This document shows positions 48,760 through 60,662 of a stretch of 64,000 bases of DNA, piece after piece. Every line of letters starts with the position of its first letter. Position 1 is the first letter of the stretch. The stretch lies in NCBI GenBank assembly GCA_963969595.1, contig OZ018408.1, positions 13,947,823-14,011,822 on the forward strand, read 5' to 3'. The notes under the pieces are model-generated. The model did not search any database. It saw only the letters and a program-made list of their open reading frames with translations, and was not told the DNA's origin. Made by a program: the position numbers and the translations under genes. This DNA is from Neckera pumila (lineage: Eukaryota; Streptophyta; Bryopsida; Hypnales; Neckeraceae).

Positions 48760-48912
48760 AAGAACGGGAGGTCGATACTGGAGGAGGTATTTTTTTCAAC
48801 ATGTAACTACACACACTCCCCTAAAATTTCTGTTTTAAGTAAGATTTTTTTGGGGGGGGTGAAGTTACACATTGAAAAAATTACCCCCCCTCGGTATCGA
48901 CCTCCCATTCTT
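48760..48912. mobile_element. 153-bp foldback element
   Basis: AAGAACGGGAGGTCGATACT at the left mirrors CGGTATCGACCTCCCATTCTT at the right. Pairing continues inward (TTTTTTTCAACATGTAACT / AGTTACACATTGAAAAAATT), giving arms of about 50 bp. Noncoding; no certain target duplication. Directly after it a 57-bp direct duplication (GTGTTTACCATGTCTATTGA / GTGTTTATCATGTCTGTTGA) spans 48,919-49,015. Confidence 0.65.
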
Positions 48913-49883
48913 CCTGTGGTGTTTACCATGTCTATTGATGCTTTGCAAAAGGTGCTTTCAAAGTGACATCTTCTAGTGTTTATCATGTCTGTTGATGCTT
49001 TAGTCACTTCAAAGCCTCCTCCTTTAGTTTTCAATATCATGATCAAGCTAGGTGACAGTTTCAATGGCCTAGGGAGCTTCTGTTTTTAAAATTCATTGGA
49101 ATTACATGTCCTATCCAAAATTCTATTATTCTTTTTTGAAAAATCATGATTTTTGATTGCATGAGCAAGGTTGAAATTGTCAGGCCGGCCCTAGCATAGT
49201 CAATTGCCTGCTAGCTCCATTTAGGATTGCGTGCCGACAGCGTACAGTCCGAGCCTCGCCAATAACTGAACACAAGCCTGCAACTCTTTGATGACATCAA
49301 AGTCTCATGGCCTCAAACAGAGTTGCATTGTTGACTGTTTACTACGCAATAAAAGTTAAGCGGGACCTCAGTCTGGATGACGAACACAACCTTAACTTTC
49401 TTGGTCTACGATCGGTGCAGGTTGCAGCACTTTAGTCCACACGCAAGGAGAACAGGGACGCGTGATTCTAGCTAGCCGCCGGCTCCCAAAGCTCGCAAGC
49501 TAACTGTATGTACTCATGGATATATTCTCGGCGTCGCTCCCAGTTGCCTCACTCCTATTGCAAGCTCATCAGTAAGTGTAGCCCGAGTTGGAGATCGAGG
49601 TAGCGCACGTTCACTGAGTCGAACGCAAGTGCAATTGAATTGAATTGAAGATGCATTTCGAGAAATCGTTTGAGAGCTAGTTCCAAGGTGCACTTGCCGG
49701 CCATGCCATTAATTGATAACTAGCTAGCGCGCTGGGGAGTGACAAGAAACTGATCGACTGGGGTTTGAAAGGAAAGGAAAGGAGGGACTAGCTAGCCTGT
49801 TTGAGGTGGAGCTGCAGAGTGGAGCTAGCTCCGCATTTTACTTGCGATTGAAACCAAGAGTGTGTAGTATATAATATATCAAC
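48913..49883 (+). promoter_or_regulatory. upstream region and leader of MLO
   Basis: AT-rich until about 49,180, then mixed composition with no gene of its own. It contains GCTAGCTAG-type words and a short AAAGGAAAGGA tract near 49,770. Presumed promoter and 5' leader of the MLO gene; no TATA box position can be argued for firmly. Confidence 0.4.
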
Positions 49884-52800
49884 ATGGCCGGAGATGCTGA
49901 TCCCAGCGAGAGGTCTTTGGAGTTCGCGCCCACTTGGACGCTCGCCACAGTGGCCACTATCTTCGTCGTCATCTCTTTCACTGTGGAGCGCCTTTTGCAC
50001 TGGCTTGGCCATGTATGTAACGAATGTAGTTCTCAACGCCAACCTCAATACAAGGAATTAATGCGTGATGATTTGAAGCTGGCTTGCTGTGAACTACTTT
50101 GTCTATTTTCGTAGCTTGACTGCTTCCCTCAGTTAAATGCTCTAATTGTGTGTAAGTTGCAGTTTCTGACGAAAACCAAGAGGAAGGCCCTCTTTGCGGC
50201 CTTTATGAAGATCAAAGATGGTGAGTAGATTGTGTTGGTGATGATTCTTGCAGCTTGTTACTGTCTACTTAGTTTTGTGAAGCCCCATTGCAGTACGTAC
50301 GTCTGAGAATAGATTGCTAGAGTTTTGCAATATTAATTAGGTCATTGTGATTCCAGTGAGTGGGTCTAGCTCGCTGCTTATGTATGGAGTGATTGAATTT
50401 CTGCATTGATTGTGAACGTGATTGATTGGCAGAGCTGATGTTGGTGGGCTTCATATCCTTGGCCATAGCGTTATTGGCAACACCTATCTCCAAAATCTGC
50501 ATCAAGTCCAAGACGTATGATAAGTGGACGCCGTGTCATATCAACGATCGACCCAAACCTGTGGAGCATTGGGGGTTCTCTGCTTGGGAAAGCCCAACTG
50601 CTGCGCATCTCAAGGGTGAACATGGGCGCCGCCTATTGGCGGAGGAAGTGGCGGAGGAATTAGCAGCTGGGGTTGCTGGTTGTCCGCCGGTAATGCACGC
50701 ACACAATTTGCTGAATCATTCAATAGTCTCGCAAGTATTAGTTTAGGGTTTAGGGTTGCAAGCTTGTCAGTGTTCTGCAATAGCTATGGCTCTGGGTTTC
50801 TCCTCATTGCGAAACTCGTTGGTATCTCAGGGAAAGGAGCCCTTCATTTCGGCGAATAGTCTCCATCAACTACACATCTTCATTTTCATCCTCGCTGCTG
50901 TCCATGTCGCCTACTCTTGCATCACCATGGTTCTTTCTTTCATGAAGGTACGCGGAAGATAGGCTGGAATAGGACCAGGAGGTCCAAATTGGATTTACTG
51001 TATTTTAAGCTCTTCCACTTCGAGTGGCGAGTGCTGGGTCATACGGGGACTTTCGATCTCTTGTTCAATTTTATTTATCTATTGGCCATGGCCCGGGCAT
51101 GCAATGTTCTTCACTGATTCTGGTAATGTAAAATGTGGTCCTTTATGAATTTTATTTTTCAAAGCAAGATGAATCAAACAAATTAATCAATTAAAGGTCA
51201 TGAAATTTTGTTAAAGAAATTAAGGTTGTCAGAGTTCATGTCAATGAGCTCCTTTTCCGCAGTTACGGTTACAGCTATGATCGCTTAGATTTTGTGATCG
51301 ATGAGTTTTGGCAGGTGCGCAGTTGGAGGAAGTGGGAGGTCCAAGCGCAACAAGCTGCGAGTGGAGTGAATTTAGAAGGTGAAGTGCTGCTCTGTTATTC
51401 CTGCCGCAAGTTTGAAAAATCATGTTCCATGGTACCTAGCACGTATCTAATGTCTAGTTAACGTTGTCGACAGATTGAAGATTTTAATAATTTGTGAAAG
51501 AGGATAATCATGGCATTGGACAGGCAATTAAAGATTGAAATCGCTGATTGAATCTAATGTGCTAAATGACGCAGATATTCTAAATAGCTTAACTTTTTCT
51601 CGTCAAAATACGTTTCAAAAATACCACACCTCTGGGTGCTGCAGCCGCAACACGTTCGTTGTGTGGTTGGTAAGTTGGTTTTGAACCTTTCCATTTTGTG
51701 GATGAATTGATTTCGTAGCTGCATGTTATCACTGAAATTGGGTGAGTCGGGTGGAGGTGGAAAATAAATAGGATTGAACAGCTTAACAGCTGTCGTATGC
51801 AAAAATTTCATTAATCGGTCACTGAATCAGACCAATCAGATACTAAAATTTATCATGTCAACAGATATGCTTCTTCCAACAAATCTATATTCCTCGGGCC
51901 GACTACATTACTCTCCGCCAGTGCTTCATATCCGTACGTTTGCTCCAATTCTCGAACCCAAGTTCCTGTGCACTTAAAATATTAGTGACTTCAATATTAC
52001 TTACAACTGGTAGATAAATTCCTGTGCACTTACACGTTAGTGACTTCATTATTACGTAGAAATGCTACATGATTATTGTGGAGAATTAGTATGCCTAACC
52101 AGTGAACTAAACTGTGCAGAATCATCATCTGCGTGACGATTACGACTTTCATGCTTATGTGATCCGCTCTATGGAGGATGATTTTAAGAAAATCGTTGGA
52201 ATCAGGTACTAAAGGATCAGGCAATTCATGCTAGCTACACTGTTGAGCTTGGATCTATTTTGTTTTTTGTCCTCTCTCACAAGTAGAAAATCCACCCCCA
52301 GATGTGTTCTAGAAAAGCTAGCACGATTGGCAGGGTTTTCATTAGAAACTGTCTTAAATGGCATTGCAATTGGTAGTTTGGTGCTAAAGATTAACACAGC
52401 GTCACAGGTTCTTTGGGATGGAGGTTTTCTACTAGGTACTTTAGTTATATTTCATCTTCAAATGGTTATTAATTTCTGAAGTACTGATGTGTCTCCTACA
52501 GTGCAAAATTGTGGGCATTTGTCATCCTGTTCTTGCTCTTCAATGTTAATGGTACGCATGTCCCAATTCCTCAGTGATGAGCCAATATATGTCCTTCTAA
52601 TTGATGTCATTTCCGTTATAGTGCTCTCCTTACAAAGTTCTTTTTTTCATTTTTTTAATCTATCGACTCTGGTGGTTGTGCAGGCGTTTATTTGTATTTC
52701 TGGTCATCATTCATCCCCCTTCTCGTAAGCACATACTGGTCACCCAAAATATTTACTGGATCAAAGAATGCTAACTCTGAATACATAGAGTTTTAATTAA

Positions 52801-55291
52801 ACTTAGACTGTATCAAGAACTTTTGGATCATACGGAAGCCTTCTCTTTTCACAAAAGGAAGTCTCTGTATGATCAACGTGACAATGAGGATGGATTGCGG
52901 AAGAGATAATCTTTGTACTGTTGTTTTGGTGTTTCCTGAAGTCATATAACTTTACTGAAAACCCTGTTAATAACATTGCGTTTGGAATCTATATAAATGG
53001 GTAAGTATACTGGTTGGGAATGTGCAGTTGGTTCTGGTCATTGGTGCAAAGCTGCAGTATGTGGTGTCTACTCTGGCGTTGGAGGTCGCTGATGCTCCGG
53101 GGGCATATGTGGGTCACTTGCTAAGGCCGCGAGACGAGTTGTTTTGGTTCCGTCGACCAGATTTCGTCCTCTCCATTCTGCACTTGGTCTTTTTCCAAGT
53201 ACGTATCTCGCATCCCAACATCAAAACGGTCGCACTAGTAGAAAAAAAATATGTCTAAACAAGTTGTTCGAAGCAACAAAACGTGTCCGAAGCAACACAA
53301 CTCTGTTAATTCATGTCCAAATCAAGACATCTGAAGCAACAAAACGTGTTGATTTGGACACTGTTTTCTAAGCGTGCTGGTTGAGAAAAGAATTTCATAT
53401 ATATATTGAGAAGGAATTCAAATGCATTTGATGATCCGGAGTATTTCCATAGAATTCTTGTATTGAATATCTAATACCAAGAGGGTGTCATTCCATTTGA
53501 TACAGAATGCGTTTGAGTTGGCGACCTTCTTTTGGCACCTGGTAAGCTCCATATGAATTTCAGTTTACTTGAAGCATACAATTTGGTATATCACGTCTAC
53601 AAATTAGCGGATTGGATGAGTTGATTCTTTTCGTGGCCTGAATTTACCCAGCAGGTACTCATCTTGGATGTTGTGGTGACAGTGGACATTTGGATTTCAC
53701 TCGTGCTTGCTGGAGCGTAACAAGTGGATGGTTTACATCCGCCTGTTAGTGGGGTACGTGCTTCGGTTGCTAATACAGTCTGGATTTATAACCATATCGC
53801 TCAGTAGATCCCTTTCTAGCACTCGAATTGTATATTAAGATTCTCGGGATTGTTCCTCGCAGGTTGGCAGTGCAACTCTTCTGTAGTGTCAGCACATTGC
53901 CCCTGTATAAACTTGTTTCTCAGGTACGTCTGAACAACTGAACTTCTTAATATTATGACTTGTTCCAGTCCTTCAAGTATCTTAAGCATGTCTTTTGAGT
54001 CGGTAGGCCGGTATAGGATTGTAATTGCCTTTCTTTAAGCATTGTAACCTAAGTAAAAGGATGATTTGGGGGAGACCAGTGTGGTGCTTTGGAGAGAGTA
54101 CTTTGGACACAAGAGCCAAATCTGTAGAGATAAAATATTTGTCACTTTATATGCATTTTTGCAATTTAAAAGTGGGAGACTGTAGACCACTATTTAGTGG
54201 CATTATACCACTCCATTTCCGTTTAAAGATCCGTGACCATAGACATTTAGTCAAGTCATGCTTACTCCACTTGCTAATCGAAGGCCAACCAAGTGCACCG
54301 GAAGAGATGACTTGCTGCTGATAACAGTATTGGAAATGGGTCAGATCCCGAACAGTTCTGAGTGTATAATTACTGGTGGTTTCAGATGGGCAGCAACTAC
54401 CAGCGAGCCGTTTTGCCTCCCCGTGTGGGGCGAGCTTTACATACCTGGCACAAAGACGCCCGAAAACGAGTAAAGATAGGCTCACTCTTTAGTTTTGGCC
54501 GAAATGGAAACAAATCTGGACACGGAGAGCAGCAGGCCCTCTCTCCCAAGGACCTCGAGGGCAACTCACTCTCGCCTCCAACGACCCTCATCATGGAAGA
54601 TAGCACCATGGAAAGGTATATTAACACCACAACCCAACAGCGCGCATGTTGATTCTCTTTCATTGCAAAGACTGGAGTGTATCGTGATTTCGATCGAGGC
54701 TTCTCTAGTGCTAGGTAAAATGTAAGCTAAACCCTAAGCCCTAATGAAATTTGCACCATTTATCAAGTCACAACCACAGCAGCACGCTGTAATCAACATT
54801 CGAAGAAATTCCATAGGCATTTGGCATTCCCGAGACTCTTAGTTCCAGATTCCACTATTGCACAACTCCTCGAGAACATTGGTTTTGAACATTATGACAA
54901 AAATGCACACTGACCAAAAAAACCACCTTGCTAGCACAAGCTCTGCATCTTGATAAGTGTATTGATTTCTTGACGCATTAGTTCGAGGAATATTTTTATT
55001 CATTTCGCACCAAAGTCTTAGTTCTATGTGTTCACTACTGCACCAGGGCACAGGTTTGGAATCTTGATGAGAGTTATATTGGAACTCAGTGACTAAATCC
55101 AACAAAATAAATTTCTATATTACTATTGCTGCCTTATGGTCTAACCAATCCCTTTTGCAACTTGTTTCAGAGGAGAGCAGGACCGTCCCAGGACACCAAA
55201 GACGCCAAAGGACTCGAGAGATGAGGATTCTCACAATGTGTATGTTCAAATCGATTCAAGCCCAGAGAAGACGAATGCTGACAGGGGTTGA
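49884..55291 (+). CDS. MLO-family seven-transmembrane protein (16 exons, 551 aa)
   Basis: Exons: 49,884-50,012; 50,163-50,220; 50,433-50,689; 50,831-50,947; 51,315-51,378; 51,575-51,669; 51,865-51,933; 52,120-52,205; 52,502-52,551; 52,684-52,724; 53,028-53,198; 53,506-53,541; 53,683-53,753; 53,863-53,923; 54,386-54,615; 55,171-55,291. All have GT..AG borders and join in phase. Family landmarks in order: a first membrane helix in EFAPTWTLATVATIF; ELMLVGFISL; LHQLHIFIFILAAVHVAYSC; TFVVW; ADYITLR; DYDFHAYVIRSMEDDF; LWAFVILFLLFNVNG; KLQYVVSTLALEV; FWFRRPDFVL; NAFELATFFW; MGSNYQRAVL. Next comes the calmodulin-binding helix ALHTWHKDARKR near residues 457-470. The tail (RPRTPKTPKDSRDED, VYVQIDSSPEK) is Pro/Ser-rich. 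MLO proteins are calmodulin-regulated membrane proteins, linked to calcium entry, powdery mildew susceptibility and growth responses in flowering plants; the role here is unknown. Intact. Confidence 0.93.
53233..53376. mobile_element. possible CACTA-like insertion in an MLO intron
   Basis: CACTAGTAGAAAAA at the left and TTTTCTAAGCGTG at the right are partly inverse, and the interior has repeated CGAAGCAACAAAACGTGT / TGAAGCAACAAAACGTGT words. CACTA starts and a TAGAAAA word are usual for CACTA-type ends, but no 3-bp duplication is visible. Weak call. Confidence 0.3.
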
Positions 55292-56668
55292 TATGGAAAT
55301 TTGGCCATCTTCTCGTCGAGTTTACTCATTGTCAAAGTATAATTTGATGGTTTTCAGCAACTGACTCTGGGAATGAGATATGAAACCCAAAGAGCTCGGA
55401 CTTCTTTTCTTCGGATGAGTTTGGTGGATTCAATGAAATTGTGAATCCGTTAATTCTGCTCCACCATCCATTTTGTGAGGAGGGCTCTAGTCAATCCACC
55501 GGTGAGCTTCTGGAGCTCAGAGCAGCTCTGAAATTGTACTATGATGTATTTTAAAAGGACGACAGTGTTCACAGAGAGGGGGGAGTAAGAGCTTTCTACC
55601 GGCCTCCCATTTGTATGGATCTAAGTTTCACTCATACCCTGGGTGTGCTTATTACCGGGTTAATTCCATCTGTAATAATTGCGTTTTATTGAGTGGACGT
55701 TCTTTTTGCTCAAGCAGAATATTGTTTGCGAATAGGCTCCCTTCTCGTGGGATGTGCGCTGTGCATTTTCAGAGACAAGCTGAAGAACCTGAAGGTGCTA
55801 CATGGTTTGCCCACTTAGGCCATGAACCCAGGTTACTTGCATGAGCTAAATTGCATTTGTAATGGAAATCAAACTTAGTCTTAGTTTATCATCTCTTGTC
55901 ATTCCACCACATACGATCACCGAGTTCTGAATCAGCCATCTAAAATTAGGAGGGATGTTATATGCGAGGTTCTCTAAGTGCAAATAGGGTCCAAGATGAA
56001 GAGGAAGTAGTGATTAGGAAAGTACTCCTAATTGCGACCTTCTACTAAAACCGAAGCCATCATAAAACGTGCACTCTCTAAACATGAGCTAGGGTCGATT
56101 TAGGACATCCATGGTCAACCGATTAGAAAGTATGCTTATTTGGACGATTTTAGGTTACCTTAACTGGGCATCAAGTGAATGATTATTAGATGGAGGCTGT
56201 AGGTAATATTAGAGCTAACAGGATGTGAAAATCGAAAATATTTTGATTCGGATTATCAAACAAGCACATATTCGATTCAGGTGATACACAAGGTCCGCCA
56301 GCTGCCATATCACGAATCAGAATACAGGTTCAGACCTCAAGGTACAAGATCCTAGTTGCCTGCTAATAGAAACACTAACACACCCTATTTCTCTTGCATA
56401 TCTAATAGAGAGCATGGAGCGCTTACATGTGTACAGGCAGGCTAAAAAAGTCATTGCATGACAGTGCGTTGGCACTGCCCTAACCACAGGTCAAGAATGC
56501 TACATCCACCCCAGATGTGGTTGCTCTCTCGCATGCTCAATGTTGCCGCAAATGTAAAGTTTAAGAGCAGATACTTGCCATGAAGACCTGGTCCAACTGG
56601 AAGAATAATAAGTGTCAAAAGGACGGACAGTGAGCAGGCGATTACTTCGACAAATCAACTCCCTCTGG
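55292..56668. other. 3' regions of MLO and THF1
   Basis: No separate gene supported. A + frame of about 50 codons near 55,395-55,555 (SSDEFGGFNEI.., ending YYDVF) follows the MLO stop but no splice link to MLO was found. Confidence 0.5.
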
Positions 56669-59104
56669 CTACTCTTTATTGGCTCCCTCCGTAGATGCAA
56701 CAGCCTCGGCTGCCTTCGCGTTGTCTGCTGCTGCAGAGGCCTCCCGCTCTGCTGTCTTTTTCTTCTCCCTGATGAAGAAGCAAAGAGATTGTAAGAAACT
56801 GCAGGTCAAGCATTCTTCAAACCAGGTCTCAATTGCCAGGAAACTGGCTCAATTTTAAGACTAAGCTTGTTAAAATTATATGTCCAAGCTCAGAACATGC
56901 TATAGGGGTGTCGAAGAGCTTTCTGTTCCACAATAAAAGGCAACTCTCAAACGCAACTTGAAAGTCATGCACAGGGGTAGTACTCTTGGAACAAGATTCT
57001 GGGATCGGAATTGGCCTAAAATCTAGCACTAGAAGTCGAAAGTTCGGACACTTCCTAATCAGGCACTGTCTCGAGCCTTTCAGAAATTCATGAGCTAGTG
57101 CCTTCTCCTTAGATGCATTAAAGAAGAGCAGCTTCCAATTATTCAGCAAACACTAGTATTGAAATCCAAGAGAAAAGGGAATCAGATAACCCACCTCTCC
57201 ACATACTCCTTGATCAGCTCTTTCCCTTGAGCCAACTTGGACAGCAAATTCCTGTACACATCCAAGTCACGGTCCACGCTTCTCTTGCTTACATTCAACG
57301 CCTTGGAAAGCTGTAGGCAAACACCAGTCCTCAAATTAGCAATTCGTTCACAGAAAGCCACTCAGACAGCGCCACATGGGTCACAATTCCACCTTAAGGT
57401 TTCACTACCTCGCATCGAAGTTCATTGCAATAAAAGCGACTGCATAAACAAACTACTTTATATTCAAAAGAGAGCATGCAGATTCCCCAAAAGTCCGGTT
57501 ACGAATTACCGGCATGCAATCCTAAGCATATTTCGTGGACACTGAGACCGTGCCAAGAGGGTAAAGATAAAATAAAAGAGCACACAATTATCACAATATT
57601 TTACCGTTTCCAAAACTGCCGGGTCGGAAGCGTTCGCGCATTCAAGAAGCCTAAATAAGCCTATTGCAAAAAAACGACTGTAATGGAATGCCTTTGTGCC
57701 TGCCGCTCGCTCAGCAATGTCTTTCAGAGCAGTCTCCACCTCACCACCCTTGCTTGCAAACTCTGCAATTCCGCCACCACTTTGAGCAGCCGCCCATTCC
57801 TCAAGCTTTTTAGCATCTTTTCTGCATTTCTCAACATCGGATATAAACTTGATCAAAAAATGACAGACCTCAATTGCCTGGAACCTAAATCGATAATTGA
57901 TACACCCGTGTGCAGAATTCAAACGTGTGCTTGAAGTCTCATAACATTGAAAATGGCTTGCACGATTTTGGTCAATTGGCTAGAAAAGACAATTTTTCGA
58001 AAATTTCACTAAAGGAGCTTTTCGACCCACTTAACCAGAAATGCAGGATGAGTTACCCCAAAAGTGTCAAAATGATATTAAAATGTATCAAGCGTGCTAA
58101 GTATGTACATAGATATTCAAAGAATCCCAAATATTCCACCAACATGACCATTGAAGGTCTATACTAATTTTGCTAAATTTGATCAAACATAACAACATCA
58201 ATGAATAATAGAATGGAGGAAAAGAACCTGTATAATTCGGGATCCTCGTTCAACGCAGTAATGTAAGCCTTAAAAATGGCATCCCGGTCAGTATCATTCG
58301 GATACCCGTCCATGAGCTGATCGTATACGGTGACGAATCCCAAGGCGAAGATGGGGTCGTATTTGTAGGTCGTATTGTACCGCATCAAGTGCTGCTGCAC
58401 TAAAATCTCCTGAATTACGTTGCTGTAAATGCTAGGGATAGGCTTTCGGTAGGTTTGAATGAACTTTCCCTTGGTATCAGCCACTGTAGGTATGTCTGCC
58501 CTGACCAAAGCGCCATTTCAAATTTCATCAAACGCGGCTCTCCCCCACAATGCATAGCATATTTATTTAGTGTTGACGTCCCGCCCTTTCTTACTGTAGC
58601 ACTAAGACCAACAAATCACTAGGAAAATGTGAGAACTTATGAATCTCGATGACTCACCCCTCCCTGAATTTGCCTTCAAAATCATTCATTCAAACATATT
58701 AGGATGAAATTGCGTTGAAGAAAGTTAGTGTCAAAAGATCACTGAATCTTGAACACTGTGAATTTCCCATTTAACAGCAAAGGGGTCCAGGTTGCGAGGA
58801 GGTGAATTCAAGAACGTTACGGCGCCTCAACAACAACAAATCCTCTTCAAATTCCAAACCCAAATTGAGTCATACCAGTGCTGGCCTCGGCCGCAGCCGC
58901 GCGCGCCACCACGCCGCGTCTGTTGCTAACGACGGCCGTCGCTCCAATCCTCGCTCCACAGCGCAGCTGCTCCACTGGACAGCAACCCATCTGCCACACC
59001 CCGCTTCGCAACGCATTCTTCGCTGCTCGGCTGACGACGACGACGCCTGAGCCCTTGACGCAACAGGGCGCCACCGGCGAGGAAGTCGTCGACAGGGCCG
59101 CCAT
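56669..59104 (-). CDS. THF1: THYLAKOID FORMATION 1 / Psb29, chloroplast (5 exons, 309 aa)
   Basis: Exons in coding order: 59,104-58,876; 58,495-58,228; 57,821-57,605; 57,310-57,195; 56,768-56,669. All borders are GT..AG and in phase. About 75 N-terminal residues are Ala/Ser/Val/Arg-rich with few acids, a plastid transit peptide. The mature part shows DIPTVADTKGKF, PIPSIYSNVIQEILVQQHL, YKYDPIFALGFVTVYDQL, YPNDTDRDAIFKAYI, ALNEDPELYRKDAKKLEEW, HYSRFFAIGLFRLLE, SVDRDLDVYRNLLSKL and KELIKEYVEREKKK, the full Psb29 family path. The tail is Ala/Glu-rich. THF1 acts in thylakoid biogenesis and in FtsH-dependent photosystem II repair. The length is close to the flowering-plant protein (about 300 aa). 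The first ATG in frame, 59,104, was chosen; an upstream TTG adds nothing. The exon 2 donor, GTTCTT, is weak but required by phase. The gene converges with MLO. Confidence 0.95.
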
Positions 59105-59283
59105 AGCCGCACTCAACCCTCACTCAAAAATTCAAAAAATTTCAGAAAAAAAAAACCCACCGATGGCTCAACTGTGCCAATGCTGCGACAAGGCAATACG
59201 AGAGAATCAGAGGCACGCCTGATTGACATGCGACGGATTGATATGGTGCGGCTGCAACGACGACGTCGACAAAGGGAGATAGG

Positions 59284-59289
59284 CTTATC
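59284..59289 (-). promoter_or_regulatory. I-box (GATAAG) in the THF1 promoter
   Basis: CTTATC on + reads GATAAG on the gene strand, about 180 bp before the ATG. I-boxes combined with G-boxes are typical of light-regulated plastid-protein genes; a six-base match can be chance. Confidence 0.35.
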
Positions 59290-59593
59290 CGAAGAAGTGC
59301 TGCCCGGAGCCATGGCCGGGCGTGCCGGACTGGGGTGGTAGTGTGGGACCCGGCCCGGGATTCGCATGACGGGTGGGCATGTGGCGTAATTCCTGTGCGA
59401 GACTGCGAGTTGCCTGTTGGCTCATTGGCAAAGGGGGTGTCTTGCTTAGAAAAGGCAAAGGTCGGGATTGGCCGGGCCCGGCCGGGGCCCGGCTGCATGG
59501 GTCTTTGGCTTGTGGGGGGCTGGTTGCTTTGCTTTTGGAGCTCTTTTGCTCTTTTACTGATGCAAGGCAGCGGTGGCATTTGTCCACTGTTTT

Positions 59594-59603
59594 GCCACGT
59601 GTC
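59594..59603 (-). promoter_or_regulatory. G-box (CACGTG) in the THF1 promoter
   Basis: GCCACGTGTC contains the palindromic CACGTG core about 490 bp upstream of the start codon. It is a binding site for bZIP and PIF-type bHLH factors in plants. Function here is inferred from position and the gene's plastid role. Confidence 0.45.
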
Positions 59604-59720
59604 CTGCCTCCTTGGAGCAGAGTGTTCGGCCACGCCACCCGTCACGGAGTTGCCTTGGTACGATGCCAGTGTCTGAGCACGAAAATGCGAGCATTTGAGC
59701 CTTGAGCATATGTATAATCC

Positions 59721-60499
59721 CTCGACGCTCCTGCCTATTTGTTCACAGAACCTGCTTTCCGGACCTCCGTTCAATCTGCACAGCATAGCATGCAAATTAG
59801 GAAGTTTTGTGAAGATGCACCGTTGAAATCCAAAGTACACTTCGGGAGGCATCTAGTGATCAATTATTTTAGGAAATCCACCTCATGGATCGGAAGCTTA
59901 TAATCTTTGATCAGGGGCAAGTACAGTACAAAAACTGGACATTTCGGAGTACTTCCAGCTTACAGTCGCATTCAAGAATAGCTAGAGGAATTGGATTAAT
60001 CCCAAAATTGAATGCATGGAGGCTGACAAGGTTATGAGTAGCTCGGAAAAATATGAGGCTCATTGGACATGATCTGTAAAAATGAGGGGCCCGCGAATGT
60101 GGTTCACTTCGGAAATTCTGAAGAGTAGGCCGGTGGAGGAGACTTGCACAGCCGTGTTGTACAGGTTGCTCTGACCAGCCATGCGGTGTCCACGCGAGCA
60201 CCACCCGTTGGAGCTGCGAGACCCTCCCACTCTCAACTGTCAGCGATCAGCTTGTCCCGGTCACTTTTGGAATAAGGCGCCTCAACTGCCTGTTCTGGTT
60301 TCTGCCCTCCAACGAATTCTCTCGTCCGTTCAAAATCTCCATTGTACTTTGGTCTGAAAAGTTTCCAATCGCATGAAACTAGTTTGATCCTACCACCCTG
60401 ACTATTTGCATTTCACAAGTTGCGAAGATCTAAACTTCTGTGGCCGCTTTTATAATCCAGAGGGGCGCTATTTGAGCCCCTTGGGCGTTGAGGGGATAA
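59721..60499. other. gene-free stretch
   Basis: Mixed composition fading to AT-rich; no gene or repeat recognised. Confidence 0.45.
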
Positions 60500-60662
60500 G
60501 TACAATCATTGAAGGTAACTATAATATAAACACTTATACATTGGTATCTATAATATAATTACACTACATAATTATAAAAGGTTTCTATAATATACACGTA
60601 TATTCTAGGTGTATAGTCTTTTAGGCTCATAGGTTCACTCTCCTAGGCTTGCATAATAGCAA
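60500..60662. mobile_element. GCTAGCA-family element, copy 5 (decayed)
   Basis: TATAATATAAACACTTATA, GGTATCTATAATATAATTAC and TTTTAGGCTCATAGGTTCA match the copies at 20,305 and 35,850. The right end, GCATAATAGCA, is decayed and the left end is uncertain. Confidence 0.5.

Larger units (their letters stand above)
59105..59720 (-). promoter_or_regulatory. GC-rich promoter region of THF1
   Basis: Very GC-rich (GGGCCCGGCCGGGGCCCGG near 59,475) upstream of THF1 on the - strand. Open frames of up to 236 codons on both strands lack domains and reflect composition. Confidence 0.5.

Noticed and set aside
55395..55555. About 50-codon + frame after the MLO stop
   Set aside because: Acidic and Phe-bearing like some MLO tails, but no donor/acceptor pair links it to the last MLO exon and the stop at 55,289 is in phase.
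59142..59852. 236-codon - frame upstream of THF1
   Set aside because: Lies in the GC-rich promoter block with competing frames on both strands; no domain, and THF1 starts at its own ATG at 59,104.
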